Source: JBBIWA01 sp037439425 (lineage in GTDB: Bacteria > Acidobacteriota > Blastocatellia > RBC074). From it: a stretch of DNA of 64,000 bases. The DNA lies in assembly GCA_037439425.1 (NCBI GenBank), contig JBBIWA010000009.1, forward strand, positions 62,001 to 126,000, given 5' to 3'. The notes beneath the pieces are model-generated. The model had not been told where the DNA came from and made no database searches. It saw nothing but the letters and a program-made list of their open reading frames with translations. This document shows, one piece after another, positions 1-7,957 of the stretch. Both the position numbers and the translations under genes were made by a program. Each line of letters opens with the position of its first letter. Positions within the stretch are counted from its first letter, which is position 1.

Positions 1-939
1 TTACAGATATTCTCTGGCAACGCTAATCGTCCCTTGGCTGAGGAGATCTGCCAGTATCTGGGAATTGAGCTGGGTAATTGCAATACTACGCGCTTCCCTG
101 ATGGGGAATTCAACTTCCAGATTCTGGAAAATGTGCGCGGCGGTGATGTCTTCATCGTGCAGCCCACCTGCCCACCTGTGGATGCAAACCTGATGGAGCT
201 GCTCATTATGCTGGATGCGTGCCGGCGCTCTTCGGCCGATCGGATCACCGCGGTGATTCCCTACTACGGATATGCGCGCAGCGATAAGAAAGACAAACCG
301 CGCATCCCGATCTCGGCCAAACTGGTGGCCAATTTGATTATGACTGCCGGCGCAGATCGGGTGCTGACGGTGGACCTGCACGCGCCCCAGATCCAGGGAT
401 TTTTTGACATTCCAGTTGACCACCTCTTTGCCGCGCCAGTGATGATTGACTACTTCACGCGCCATCCGCTGGAGAGCCTGGTGGTGGTCTCTCCAGATCC
501 GGGTGGAGCCGAGCGCGCCCGCGCTTATGCGAAACGGCTCAATGCCGAGTTTGCCATTGTGGATAAGCGGCGTGATAAATCCACTCCCGGCCACGCAGAG
601 GCCGAAGTGATGAACATCGTCGGCCAGGTTAAGGGGCGCAATTGTCTGATTGTGGACGATATGGTAGATACGGCCGGAACGCTGACGAAAGTGGCTGAGG
701 CGCTGGCAGCCGAAGGTGCCGCGCAGATCTATACCAGTTGTGTGCACGCCATCCTCTCTGGCGATGCTATCGAGCGGATCGAGCGGTCGCCCTTGAAGAA
801 AGTGATCGTGACCAACACCGTGCCAGCCCCGCGAGCGGCAGCCTCAGAACTCTTCGAGTGCTTGAGTATCGCCCCGCTGCTGGCCGAGGCGATCAAATCT
901 ATTCACGACGAGACCTCGGTGAGTCGCCTATTCATCTGA
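1..939 (+). CDS. prs: Ribose-phosphate pyrophosphokinase (5' end cut by window edge)
   Basis: Makes PRPP from ribose 5-phosphate and ATP in the cytoplasm, feeding purine, pyrimidine, His and Trp synthesis. The reading frame is open from base 1 and begins LQIFSGNANRPLAEEI, the usual N-terminus of Prs, so only the first one or two codons are missing. Visible motifs are FPDGE, the flexible loop YARSDKKDKPR (usually YARQDRK), VDLHAPQIQGFFDIP, SPDPGGAERARAYAKRL and the PRPP-binding signature IVDDMVDTAGTL. About 312 residues are visible, the normal family length. It is followed 52 bp later by rplY and then pth, a common bacterial gene order. Identification is firm. Confidence 0.97.
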   Translation, partial: LQIFSGNANRPLAEEICQYLGIELGNCNTTRFPDGEFNFQILENVRGGDVFIVQPTCPPVDANLMELLIMLDACRRSSADRITAVIPYYGYARSDKKDKPRIPISAKLVANLIMTAGADRVLTVDLHAPQIQGFFDIPVDHLFAAPVMIDYFTRHPLESLVVVSPDPGGAERARAYAKRLNAEFAIVDKRRDKSTPGHAEAEVMNIVGQVKGRNCLIVDDMVDTAGTLTKVAEALAAEGAAQIYTSCVHAILSGDAIERIERSPLKKVIVTNTVPAPRAAASELFECLSIAPLLAEAIKSIHDETSVSRLFI

Positions 940-991
940 GTTGCAGGGCCGAGGACTTTCGACTTTAAGTTGTTTCGAGGGAGTTATTATT

Positions 992-1651
992 ATGGGTTTC
1001 GACACAAACGTTTCTTTAACAGCCAGCCCGCGCACCGAGCGCGGCTCGAACGCTGCGCGCCGTTTGCGCCGCAAGGGCCTGATTCCAGTAACTGTCTATG
1101 GTCACGGCGAGGCAGAAGCAGGCGTGGTGGCCAAAGGCGAGCTGGCCGCGATGGTGCGTGCGCACGGGCGCAATACGATCTTTAATCTGAATTTCAATGG
1201 TACTGCGTCGCCGGCTAAGATCGCGGAGCTGCAGTTCGATCCGGTCAAAGGGGCGTTGCTGCACGCCGATTTCATGCGCATCTCGCTCACGGAGAAGACC
1301 GAGTTCAGTGTGCCTATCGAGATCGTCGGCGAGGCGGCGGGAGTGCGCCACTTCGGCGGCGTGCTGGATCTGCCTACCCACGAAATTGAGATCCGCTGTC
1401 TTCCCGGTGACCTGCCGGAAAGCATCAAGGTGGATGTCACCGAACTCGGCATCGGAGGTCGGATCCGCGTACAAGACATTCAGCTAGACCGGGAGAAGAT
1501 CGAGATTCTCACCGACCCTGAAGTCATCATCGCGACAGTCGTGCCGCCGCGCGTCGAAGAAGCCCCCTCAGTCACAGTAGCGGCTGAAGGTGAAGTGGCC
1601 GAACCTGAAGTGATTAAGAAAGGCAAAGCCGAAACAGAGGAGGAGGAGTGA
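992..1651 (+). CDS. rplY: 50S ribosomal protein L25, general stress protein Ctc/TL5 form
   Basis: Binds 5S rRNA in the large subunit. At 219 aa it is the long TL5/Ctc form: an N-terminal L25 domain (about 1-95, with RTERGSNAARRLRRKGLIP), a C-terminal beta domain (about 96-190, with GEAAGVRHFGGVLDLP and GDLPESIKVDVTELGIG) and an acidic tail ending ETEEEE. The frame is open upstream to 941, but the ATG at 992 matches the family start and has an SD-like GAGGGAG at 976-982. It lies between prs and pth. Confidence 0.95.
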   Translation: MGFDTNVSLTASPRTERGSNAARRLRRKGLIPVTVYGHGEAEAGVVAKGELAAMVRAHGRNTIFNLNFNGTASPAKIAELQFDPVKGALLHADFMRISLTEKTEFSVPIEIVGEAAGVRHFGGVLDLPTHEIEIRCLPGDLPESIKVDVTELGIGGRIRVQDIQLDREKIEILTDPEVIIATVVPPRVEEAPSVTVAAEGEVAEPEVIKKGKAETEEEE

Positions 1652-1656
1652 TGAGC

Positions 1657-1689
1657 GATGAGTGAAGGGGGATAAGCTTTTCACTCATC
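1657..1689 (+). promoter_or_regulatory. Hairpin between rplY and pth
   Basis: Perfect 10-bp inverted repeat GATGAGTGAA (1657-1666) and TTCACTCATC (1680-1689) with a 13-nt loop. It starts just after the rplY stop and ends 7 nt before the pth ATG, where no Shine-Dalgarno sequence is visible. There is no T-run, so it is not a typical intrinsic terminator. A role in mRNA processing or in controlling pth initiation is inference. Confidence 0.5.
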
Positions 1690-1696
1690 ACCTACT

Positions 1697-2257
1697 ATGA
1701 TCTTGATCGTCGGCCTGGGCAATCCTGGCCCTCAGTATCAATGGACACGCCACAATTGCGGCTTTATGGTGGTTGATGAATTAGCGCGGCGAGCCGGCTG
1801 TCAGGTGCGCACGCCTCAGTGCCAGGCTTTGACTGCGCGCGCGCGCGCTGGCGAAAAAGAGGTGTTGCTGGTTAAGCCGCAGACCTTTATGAATCTGAGC
1901 GGCGTGGCTGTCAAAGCGCTGATGGTCAGCTATGGGATAGTTGAGGCAGCCTCCGTACTGGCTATCAGCGATGATCTCGCTTTGCCGTTTGGCAAGCTGC
2001 GCCTCCGGGCAGCGGGCAGCGCTGGCGGGCATAACGGTTTGAAATCATTGATTGAGCAACTGGGCACCGAGGCCTTCCCTCGCTTGCGGTTGGGCATCGC
2101 ACCTGACTATCCGGTAGAGGATGCAGCAGCCTTTGTCCTAGCTGAGTTCCCTCAGCATGAGCGCGAGGCTGTAACCAAGATGATTGCGCGGGCAGCTGAG
2201 GCCGTCGAAGTTTTTTTGACAGCGGGCATTGCCGAAGCGATGTCCCGATATAATTGA
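1697..2257 (+). CDS. pth: Peptidyl-tRNA hydrolase
   Basis: Releases peptides from prematurely dropped peptidyl-tRNA. At 186 aa it has the normal length. It begins MILIVGLGNPGPQYQWTRHN, with the conserved Asn9 and the catalytic-type His19 (His20 in E. coli). Downstream it has the SDDLALPFGKLRLR segment and GSAGGHNGLKSLIEQLG with the conserved Asn. Most of the 45-nt gap from rplY is taken up by a hairpin, and no SD is visible, so translation may be coupled or weak. Identification is firm. Confidence 0.96.
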   Translation: MILIVGLGNPGPQYQWTRHNCGFMVVDELARRAGCQVRTPQCQALTARARAGEKEVLLVKPQTFMNLSGVAVKALMVSYGIVEAASVLAISDDLALPFGKLRLRAAGSAGGHNGLKSLIEQLGTEAFPRLRLGIAPDYPVEDAAAFVLAEFPQHEREAVTKMIARAAEAVEVFLTAGIAEAMSRYN

Positions 2258-2332
2258 TCGGACTTCAGACTTCTTAGCGGTCTGTCCCCTGAGGTCTGAT
2301 TTTCTCCTTGCTCGGTCGGGTGTAAGCCGCCG

Positions 2333-2355
2333 GGCTATTATAGCCATAAGGAGGG
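2333..2355 (+). promoter_or_regulatory. Small hairpin and strong SD before rpsF
   Basis: GGCTA (2333-2337), loop TTA, TAGCC (2341-2345) form a small stem next to AAGGAGGG (2348-2355), the SD that fixes the TTG start of rpsF at 2362. The preceding sequence contains GCCGCCGGG. S6-S18 leaders in other bacteria carry a CCG-bulge autoregulatory stem; whether this is one is untested. Confidence 0.4.
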
Positions 2356-2361
2356 TTTAGT

Positions 2362-2790
2362 TTGAGAAGCTACGAAGTGCTATTCATCGCGGCGCCGCAA
2401 ACTACCGATGACGAGTTACAAAAGATCACTTCGCAACTCCAATCGATTGTCACCGAACAGGGCGGCACCGTTACCAAGGTTGACCAGTGGGGTCGCCGCA
2501 AGCTGGCTTATCCCATCAAGAAATTCGAGGAGGGGATCTACACGATTCTCAATATCGAAGGCACAGGCAGCGAGATCGCTGAGGTAGATCGTCGCCTGCG
2601 TGTCACCGATGCTGTGATCCGTCATCTCGTCGTGCGCACCGATGAGGAGTTGCGCCGTGCCGAGAAATTGCGCGCCAAACGCAAGCCGTTAGCTCATCCC
2701 CGTCCGGCGGATGAAGAGCTGGAGGATTTTGAGCTGGCAGAGATGGAAGATGAAGAGTTTGAGGATGAGGAAGCGGGCTATGAAGAATAG
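2362..2790 (+). CDS. rpsF: 30S ribosomal protein S6 with acidic C-terminal tail
   Basis: Small-subunit protein that pairs with S18. It starts at a TTG codon seven bases after the SD AAGGAGGG and reads (M)RSYEVLFIAAPQTTDDELQ, the standard S6 start. DQWGRRKLAYPIKKFEEGIYT and VIRHLVVRTDEE are conserved. At 142 aa it exceeds the 95-100 aa core because of a tail after about residue 105 that is almost all Glu/Asp, ending EEFEDEEAGYEE. It precedes rpsR, with rplI further on, as in most bacteria. Confidence 0.96.
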   Translation: MRSYEVLFIAAPQTTDDELQKITSQLQSIVTEQGGTVTKVDQWGRRKLAYPIKKFEEGIYTILNIEGTGSEIAEVDRRLRVTDAVIRHLVVRTDEELRRAEKLRAKRKPLAHPRPADEELEDFELAEMEDEEFEDEEAGYEE

Positions 2791-2840
2791 TTCTCCGAGC
2801 CAGCCTTCCCCATTCATGCTTTCAGTGAGAGGGTAAGACT

Positions 2841-3089
2841 ATGGCCAAGACTACAGCTAAAGTTCCAGCAGTAAGCGTGGCGCGCCGCCGCCGCAGCTGC
2901 CGTCTGTGCGCGGAGCGGATCGATTATGTTGATTACAAAGATGTGAAGCTGCTGCAAGCCTTCGTGCCAGAGCGAGGCAAAATTATGCCGCGTCGGATCT
3001 CTGGCACCTGCGCCCTGCATCAGCGCAAACTGATGAAAGCGATCAAACGCGCCCGCAACGTTGCGCTGCTACCTTACACTACGGTCTAG
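2841..3089 (+). CDS. rpsR: 30S ribosomal protein S18
   Basis: Binds S6 on the 30S platform. At 82 aa it has the normal size. ARRRRSCRLCAERIDYVDYKD, the block PRRISGTCALHQRKLMKAIKRAR and the ending VALLPYT are diagnostic. Two Cys in CRLC and a third in GTCALH give a partial zinc-binding pattern. An SD-like GAGAGGG lies at 2827-2833. It follows rpsF by 50 nt. It is separated from rplI by 314 nt that hold two family A repeats, unusual inside an rpsF-rpsR-rplI operon. Confidence 0.97.
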   Translation: MAKTTAKVPAVSVARRRRSCRLCAERIDYVDYKDVKLLQAFVPERGKIMPRRISGTCALHQRKLMKAIKRARNVALLPYTTV

Positions 3090-3150
3090 CCGATCTACTT
3101 ATCGGAGGAGTCTTTCATGTCGCGCTGCGACGCGGGAGAAATGATGAAAC

Positions 3151-3254
3151 CCTGGGTACGCACGCTTGCGAGCGTGCTTGGTCTTCGGTAATGGCTTGCT
3201 TAACGAAGGTAGGCACGCAAGGATGCGTGCGTACCCAGGGATTTTCCGCAGGAG
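3151..3254 (+). repeat. Family A palindromic repeat, copy 1 (rpsR-rplI gap)
   Basis: Begins CCTGGGTACGCACGC and ends GCGTGCGTACCCAGG followed by ATTTTCCGCAGGAG; the two arms are inverted repeats of each other. The middle is variable (TTGCGAGCGTGC... GGCACGCAAGGATGC). It is preceded by a module GCGCTGCGACGCGGGAGAAA (3122-3141) that recurs before copy 2. Tandem with copy 2. Confidence 0.85.
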
Positions 3255-3294
3255 TCATTCAGCTCGCGCTGCGACGCGGGAGAAATGATGAAAC

Positions 3295-3395
3295 CCTGGG
3301 TACGCACGCTTGCGAGCGTGCTTAGTCTGAAGATGAGGGCGCGCTTAATGGAAATAGGCACGGCCGGCGTGCCTACCCAGGATTTTCCGCAGGAG
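3295..3395 (+). repeat. Family A palindromic repeat, copy 2, carrying the rplI SD
   Basis: Same arms as copy 1 with a diverged middle (GGCACGGCCGGCGTGCC). Its terminal GATTTTCCGCAGGAG ends at 3395, so the AGGAG (3391-3395) is the only Shine-Dalgarno sequence for rplI, whose ATG is at 3404. Confidence 0.85.
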
Positions 3396-3403
3396 AAACA
3401 ATT

Positions 3404-3877
3404 ATGGCGATGATGGAGCTTTTGCTCTGTGAAGATGTCGAGCATTTGGGGGCGCGTGGAGACCTGGTCAAGGTGCGCGCCGGGTATGGACGCAATTACC
3501 TGCTGCCACGCGGGCTGGCTGTCCAAGCCACCCCATCGAATATCAAACAGATCGAACGGCAACGCCGCGCGCTGCTGAAAAAAGCAGCGGCTGAACGCGC
3601 GACCGCAGAGCAGCAGGCGGAGTTGCTCAAAGAAGTGACGCTGGAATTTGTCCGCAAGGTAGGCGCCCACGGTATCCTTTACGGTTCAGTCACCGCGATG
3701 GATATTGCCGAAGAACTCCGGGCGCGGGGCTACGAAATTGATCGCAAACGCATTCAACTGCCGGAGCCGCTGAAAGAAATCGGCCAGTACCAGGTGCCGA
3801 TCAAGTTGCACCGTGAAGTCATCGCGACTCTCCAGGTAGTGGTCAAGGGCGAAGAGGAGCAGAAGAAGAGCAGATGA
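3404..3877 (+). CDS. rplI: 50S ribosomal protein L9
   Basis: Binds 23S rRNA at the base of the L1 stalk. At 157 aa it has the standard length plus a short charged tail. MELLLCEDVEHLGARGDLVKVRAGYGRNYLLPRGLA is the conserved N-terminal domain, followed by the connecting helix rich in Lys, Arg and Glu (about 45-80) and the C-terminal domain with GSVTAMDIAEEL and LPEPLKEIGQY. ATGs at 3404, 3410 and 3413 are all possible; 3404 is chosen because AGGAG at 3391-3395 is spaced 8 nt from it. That SD belongs to a dispersed repeat. Confidence 0.96.
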   Translation: MAMMELLLCEDVEHLGARGDLVKVRAGYGRNYLLPRGLAVQATPSNIKQIERQRRALLKKAAAERATAEQQAELLKEVTLEFVRKVGAHGILYGSVTAMDIAEELRARGYEIDRKRIQLPEPLKEIGQYQVPIKLHREVIATLQVVVKGEEEQKKSR

Positions 3878-4027
3878 GCAAGCGGTAAAGAGAGCTCCTA
3901 GCCCGCTCCCTGGGAGAATTATTTCTCCAACCAATCCATCAACATCTACGTCAAGCGCAGGCAGGCTGCTTGTGTGAGAGTTGGCTTCCCGCTTAAGATG
4001 AGGGCTGCCGTAATAAGGAAGGCGACT

Positions 4028-4054
4028 CAGAGCTCAGATGAAGTCTGAGCTCTG
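4028..4054 (+). promoter_or_regulatory. Perfect hairpin in the dnaB leader
   Basis: CAGAGCTCAGA (4028-4038) and TCTGAGCTCTG (4044-4054) form a perfect 11-bp stem with a 5-nt loop, 26 nt before the dnaB ATG. There is no T-run. The 203-nt rplI-dnaB gap otherwise holds a worn piece resembling the middle of the family A repeats (about 3996-4024). dnaB has no visible SD. Confidence 0.55.
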
Positions 4055-4080
4055 AAGCCCTACTGCCGAAGACAACAGCG

Positions 4081-5448
4081 ATGGCCGGACCAGCCAGCAG
4101 CAGAGATCTCACCCTGGAGAAAGCCCTCCCCAGCAATGTCGAGGCGGAACGTTACATTCTCGGCGCGATCCTGTTGGACAATGCGACGATCAATCAAGCG
4201 GCTGAACGGCTCAAACGGGAAGACTTTTTCCTCGATTCGCACCGTCGCATCTACGACAAGATGCTCTACCTTTACGAGCAGAACCGCGGCATCGATCCGG
4301 TCACGCTGCAAGAGGAGTTGCGCCGCGCGGGCGATCTGGAGGTAGTAGGGGGGCCAGCTTATATCGCAGCCTTGATTGATGGTGTACCGCGCTTCTCCAA
4401 TATTGACAATTACACGCGGATCGTCAAAGGCAAGTCCATGCTGCGCAAGTTGATTATGACCTCTAACCAGATCATGTCGACTTGCTTTGATGATGAAAGC
4501 GAACCAGAGGAGATTCTCGATCAAGCCGAGCGTGCGATTTTAGCCATTGCCGAAGATCGCATCCGTCAGGGGTTTACTCCGGTCAGCGAGGTGGCTCACC
4601 AGCAGCTTGAATACCTCGAAGAGATCAGCGGACGTACGCAGTTGATTACCGGCCTGGCCACTGGTTTCCGCGATATTGATTTTATGACTTCTGGCTTGCA
4701 GCGCGGCGACCTGATCATTATCGCGGCCAGACCCTCGCTCGGGAAAACAGCCTTCTCTCTGAACATTGCGCAGAATGCTGCCCTCCGGCCTCAGCCGTTT
4801 GGCGAGAAAGCCGTCGTCGCGATCTTCTCACTGGAGATGAGCAAGGAATCGCTCGTCCAGCGGCTGCTCTGCTCACAGGCGCGGATTGATTCGCATCGGC
4901 TGCGCAGCGGCATGCTGAGTAAAGATGATTGGCGGCGTCTGGCCACAGCGGTGGGGGAGCTTTCTGAAACCAGAATCTTTCTTGATGATACGCCCGGCAT
5001 CTCGGTGCTAGAGATGCGCGCCAAAGCCCGGCGGCTGAAGAACGAGCAGCGCCGCCTCGACTTGCTCATCGTTGATTATCTGCAATTGATGAGCGGGCGC
5101 GGGCGCATTGAATCCCGCCAACAAGAGGTCTCGCAAATCTCGCGCGATTTGAAGGCCCTGGCCAAGGAACTGGACGTGCCGCTCATTGCGCTGTCCCAGC
5201 TCTCACGTGCGCCTGAAACGCGCACCGGTAATCGCCCCCAGCTCTCAGACCTGAGGGAGTCGGGCTCGATCGAGCAAGACGCCGACGTCGTGATGTTCAT
5301 CTATCGCGAAGACGCTTATAATCCTGAAACGGAAAAACAGAATATCGCCGAGATCATCATCGGCAAACAGCGCAATGGGCCGACGGGTACAGTCGAACTC
5401 GTCTTTCTGAAACAGCTCACGCGCTTTGAGGATAGATATCGAGAGTAA
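4081..5448 (+). CDS. dnaB: Replicative DNA helicase
   Basis: Hexameric ring helicase that unwinds DNA at the replication fork. At 455 aa it has the usual length. The N-terminal DnaB domain (about 15-120, with PSNVEAERYILGAILLD) is followed by the RecA-like ATPase domain with Walker A RPSLGKT (Lys222; most DnaB have RPSMGKT) and Walker B LLIVDYLQLM (Asp near 332). SDLRESGSIEQDADVVMFIYR is the conserved late motif. No intein is present. It follows rplI, as in many bacteria. Confidence 0.97.
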   Translation: MAGPASSRDLTLEKALPSNVEAERYILGAILLDNATINQAAERLKREDFFLDSHRRIYDKMLYLYEQNRGIDPVTLQEELRRAGDLEVVGGPAYIAALIDGVPRFSNIDNYTRIVKGKSMLRKLIMTSNQIMSTCFDDESEPEEILDQAERAILAIAEDRIRQGFTPVSEVAHQQLEYLEEISGRTQLITGLATGFRDIDFMTSGLQRGDLIIIAARPSLGKTAFSLNIAQNAALRPQPFGEKAVVAIFSLEMSKESLVQRLLCSQARIDSHRLRSGMLSKDDWRRLATAVGELSETRIFLDDTPGISVLEMRAKARRLKNEQRRLDLLIVDYLQLMSGRGRIESRQQEVSQISRDLKALAKELDVPLIALSQLSRAPETRTGNRPQLSDLRESGSIEQDADVVMFIYREDAYNPETEKQNIAEIIIGKQRNGPTGTVELVFLKQLTRFEDRYRE

Positions 5449-5529
5449 AGCGCGCGGCAAATAAGGGCATGGAGCAGAGGGCGCAGCGCTCTGTTCTCTA
5501 CACTTTGATCGCCCATTACCAAACACCTC

Positions 5530-6666
5530 ATGAGAGAGCCTGACAATCAGCGTCCTACCTGGGCGGAAATCTCACTTCGCGCACTGAGACACAACTATCG
5601 CACGATCAAAGACCGCGTGGGCGAGAAGGTGCAGGTGATGGCAGTGGTCAAAGCCAACGCTTATGGGCACGGTGCGATCGAGTGTGCGCGCGCGCTCGAA
5701 GAAGTTGGGGCCGCCTGGTTCGGCGTGGCGCTGGTCGAAGAAGGGATAGCTCTGCGTCAGGCCGGGATTGTCCGGCCTATCTTCTGCTTGGGTGGGTTCT
5801 GGCGTGGCCAGGCCGAACTGATTATCGCTCACGATCTCATCCCGGCGCTATTTCTGATAGATGCGGCTGAAGAACTAGAAGCGCGCGCGCGCGCAGCCGG
5901 GCGCGAGGTCAAATTTCATCTCAAAGTGGACACCGGTATGGGGCGGCTTGGTGTGACTTTAGGCGAGCTCGGGGAGTTCGCGCGTGCCCTCAAACGGTTC
6001 GGGCATCTCAAGCTTGATGGCCTGTGGACGCATTTTGCCGAAGCCGATACGCTGGAGTCTGACTATACCGAGATGCAGATTTCACGCTATTGCGAAGCGC
6101 TGCGCCTGCTGCGCGAGCTCGGTTTTACTCCCACCTTCCAGCATCTGGCCGGTAGCGCCGGCATTCATGCTCACCGCAGCGCGTGGGGTAATCTAGTGCG
6201 CGCGGGCGCAACGCTTTACGGTTTGACGCGTGACGTGCTGGCTCCGATTCCAGAACCGTTCGCAGTGCAACCGGTGATGTCTTTGCGCTCACGCATCACT
6301 TTTCTCAAGACTGTGCCAGCGGGGACCTCGATTGGATACGGTCGCACCTTCATCACCGCGCGCGAAAGTCGCATTGCCACACTACCAATTGGCTATGCTG
6401 ATGGACTTCGGCGCGCGCTCTCGAATAAAGGCCGTGTGCTGGTGCGCGGCCAGTTAGCACCGATCGCCGGCCGGATAAGCATGGACCTGACCACCATAGA
6501 CGTGACCGAGGTGGTTGACGTGGCGCTGGGCGATGAGGTGGTTCTGATTGGCGAGCAGGGCGGGATGAGCATCCGCGCTGAAGATCTCGCGGAGCTCTCC
6601 GACACTGTCTCTTACGAAATTGTGTCTGCTATCTCATCGCGCGTGCCTCGTGTCTACAGAGCTTAA
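5530..6666 (+). CDS. alr: Alanine racemase
   Basis: PLP-dependent conversion of L- to D-alanine for peptidoglycan. At 378 aa it is full length. The PLP lysine lies in VVKANAYGHG (Lys41) and the catalytic tyrosine in SIGYGRTF (Tyr270). HLKVDTGMGRLG, the C-terminal IAGRISMDLTTIDVT and GDEVVLIG are conserved. No SD is visible before the ATG. It follows dnaB by 81 nt on the same strand, a frequent pairing. Confidence 0.96.
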   Translation: MREPDNQRPTWAEISLRALRHNYRTIKDRVGEKVQVMAVVKANAYGHGAIECARALEEVGAAWFGVALVEEGIALRQAGIVRPIFCLGGFWRGQAELIIAHDLIPALFLIDAAEELEARARAAGREVKFHLKVDTGMGRLGVTLGELGEFARALKRFGHLKLDGLWTHFAEADTLESDYTEMQISRYCEALRLLRELGFTPTFQHLAGSAGIHAHRSAWGNLVRAGATLYGLTRDVLAPIPEPFAVQPVMSLRSRITFLKTVPAGTSIGYGRTFITARESRIATLPIGYADGLRRALSNKGRVLVRGQLAPIAGRISMDLTTIDVTEVVDVALGDEVVLIGEQGGMSIRAEDLAELSDTVSYEIVSAISSRVPRVYRA

Positions 6667-6684
6667 GAAAATGAATGCCTGAAG

Positions 6685-6774
6685 CCCCTCAGGGGCGGCT
6701 ACTGTCCATTCTCCACTGTTTTGCTGTATCAAAAGCGATGGGGAATGGACCGCTTGATAATGGCCGCTCCTGCA
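6685..6774. repeat. Nested inverted repeats after alr
   Basis: GCCCCT-C-AGGGGC forms a tight hairpin at about 6684-6696. A longer imperfect pair, TGTCCATTCTCC (about 6703) and GGGGAATGGACC (about 6739), lies inside the 154-nt alr-yihY gap. They could end alr transcription, but no T-run follows. Confidence 0.4.
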
Positions 6775-6820
6775 ACCGCCTCAGCTCAAACATTTTCTTG
6801 CAGGCTATATCTGCGGCCCC

Positions 6821-7708
6821 ATGAGCTTGACCACAGACCTTTGGCCATTACTGAAAGAAACCTTTGAGAAATATCAGAAGGACGAAATCGGACAACTGGG
6901 CGCGGCGTTGGCTTACTATGCGATGTTCTCTCTCTTTCCGCTACTGTTGCTGTTGATTGCCGGGCTGGGATTTGTGCTGCGGTTCTGGAGCACTGCGATC
7001 AACGTACAGCAGGAGACTTTGAATGCCGCTGCGCGCGCTTTCTCGCCGCAGTTCAGTGAGACTCTAGGAGAGGTATTAGCAGGGGTAAAAGCGCAAGCAG
7101 GCACGGCCAGCTGGATTGGCGCGCTCACGCTCTTGATTGGCGCTTCAGGGATCTTTCATCAGCTTAACACCTGTTTCAATAAAATCTGGGCAGTCTCACC
7201 AGACCCGGCCTCATCTGGCATTATCGGCTTTGTCTTATTCACACTTCGCCAGCGGCTCTTCGCGTTTCTGATCGTGTTGGCGATGGGCTTGCTAGTCCTC
7301 GTCTCGCTGATTTTGACTATCCTGGCGCGGTTGACTTTCAGCCTGCTGATGCCCCTTCCCTACTTCAGCAGCCTGGCAGCAACCGCGCTGGGACTGGTTA
7401 TCACCCTGGCGCTCAACACACTGATCTTCTGTCTGCTCTTCAAGTATCTACCGGAGACCGATGTGCGTTGGGGCGATGTCTGGGGCGGCGCGCTGGCTAC
7501 GGCCCTGATTTGGGAGATAGCCAAGCGATTGCTGGCGCTATATCTCGAACGGAGCAGTTACCTGAGCGCCTATGGAGTCGTCGGGATAGTCTTGGTGTTG
7601 ATGTTCTGGATCTACGCCAGCAGCCAGATCTTGTTTCTGGGTGCTGAGTTCACCAGCGTCTATGCTCGCAAGTACGGCAGCCGCGCCCCCAGACAGGCTG
7701 AAGGATAA
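6821..7708 (+). CDS. YihY/BrkB-family inner membrane protein
   Basis: At 295 aa it has about six transmembrane segments (about 30-55, 95-115, 135-165, 180-205, 215-235 and 245-275). The N-terminal GQLGAALAYYAMFSLFPLLLLLIAGLGF is characteristic of the YihY/BrkB/ribonuclease-BN-like family, as is WGDVWGGALATALIWEIAKRLLALYLERSSYLSAYGVVGIVLVLMFWIYASSQI. The family was once named RNase BN, but that activity belongs to another gene, so its function is best called unknown or transport-like. It stands alone, with no SD seen. Confidence 0.9.
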   Translation: MSLTTDLWPLLKETFEKYQKDEIGQLGAALAYYAMFSLFPLLLLLIAGLGFVLRFWSTAINVQQETLNAAARAFSPQFSETLGEVLAGVKAQAGTASWIGALTLLIGASGIFHQLNTCFNKIWAVSPDPASSGIIGFVLFTLRQRLFAFLIVLAMGLLVLVSLILTILARLTFSLLMPLPYFSSLAATALGLVITLALNTLIFCLLFKYLPETDVRWGDVWGGALATALIWEIAKRLLALYLERSSYLSAYGVVGIVLVLMFWIYASSQILFLGAEFTSVYARKYGSRAPRQAEG

Positions 7709-7815
7709 GCGAAATACCATCCCTTAGCAGCTCCTCTCCGACGCAACCTCCGTTCTGGCCGAAAGCTGCATCCGACCAACAAAGGTAGCGGCAATGCCTA
7801 AACGGGCGCCTCCCC

Positions 7816-7856
7816 TTGACAGAGTAGAGGGAGGCAAGTAGACTTACCGGCCGGTA
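7816..7856 (+). promoter_or_regulatory. Sigma70-type promoter with overlapping palindromic operator
   Basis: TTGACA (7816-7821), a 17-nt spacer and TAGACT (7839-7844) make a good promoter. The 12-bp perfect palindrome TACCGGCCGGTA (7845-7856) directly abuts the -10 and would cover the start site. Such GC-centred palindromes are typical of TetR-type operators. The next gene starts at 7958 and has a strong SD. No regulator gene is adjacent. Confidence 0.6.
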
Positions 7857-7957
7857 GGTAATAGAGCTGACTTCCAGGCGACTTGATCACACACCAGGAT
7901 AGCAACCATCCCATCACGGGCTGGCTATAGATCAAAACCACATAGGAGGAAACTACG

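Noticed and set aside
1..747. 248-codon minus-strand frame opposite prs
   Set aside because: Antisense to a clear prs gene.
6821..7708. Annotation of the YihY/BrkB protein as ribonuclease BN
   Set aside because: The old RNase BN label for this membrane family is known to be wrong; the enzyme is encoded by elaC/rbn of the metallo-beta-lactamase fold.
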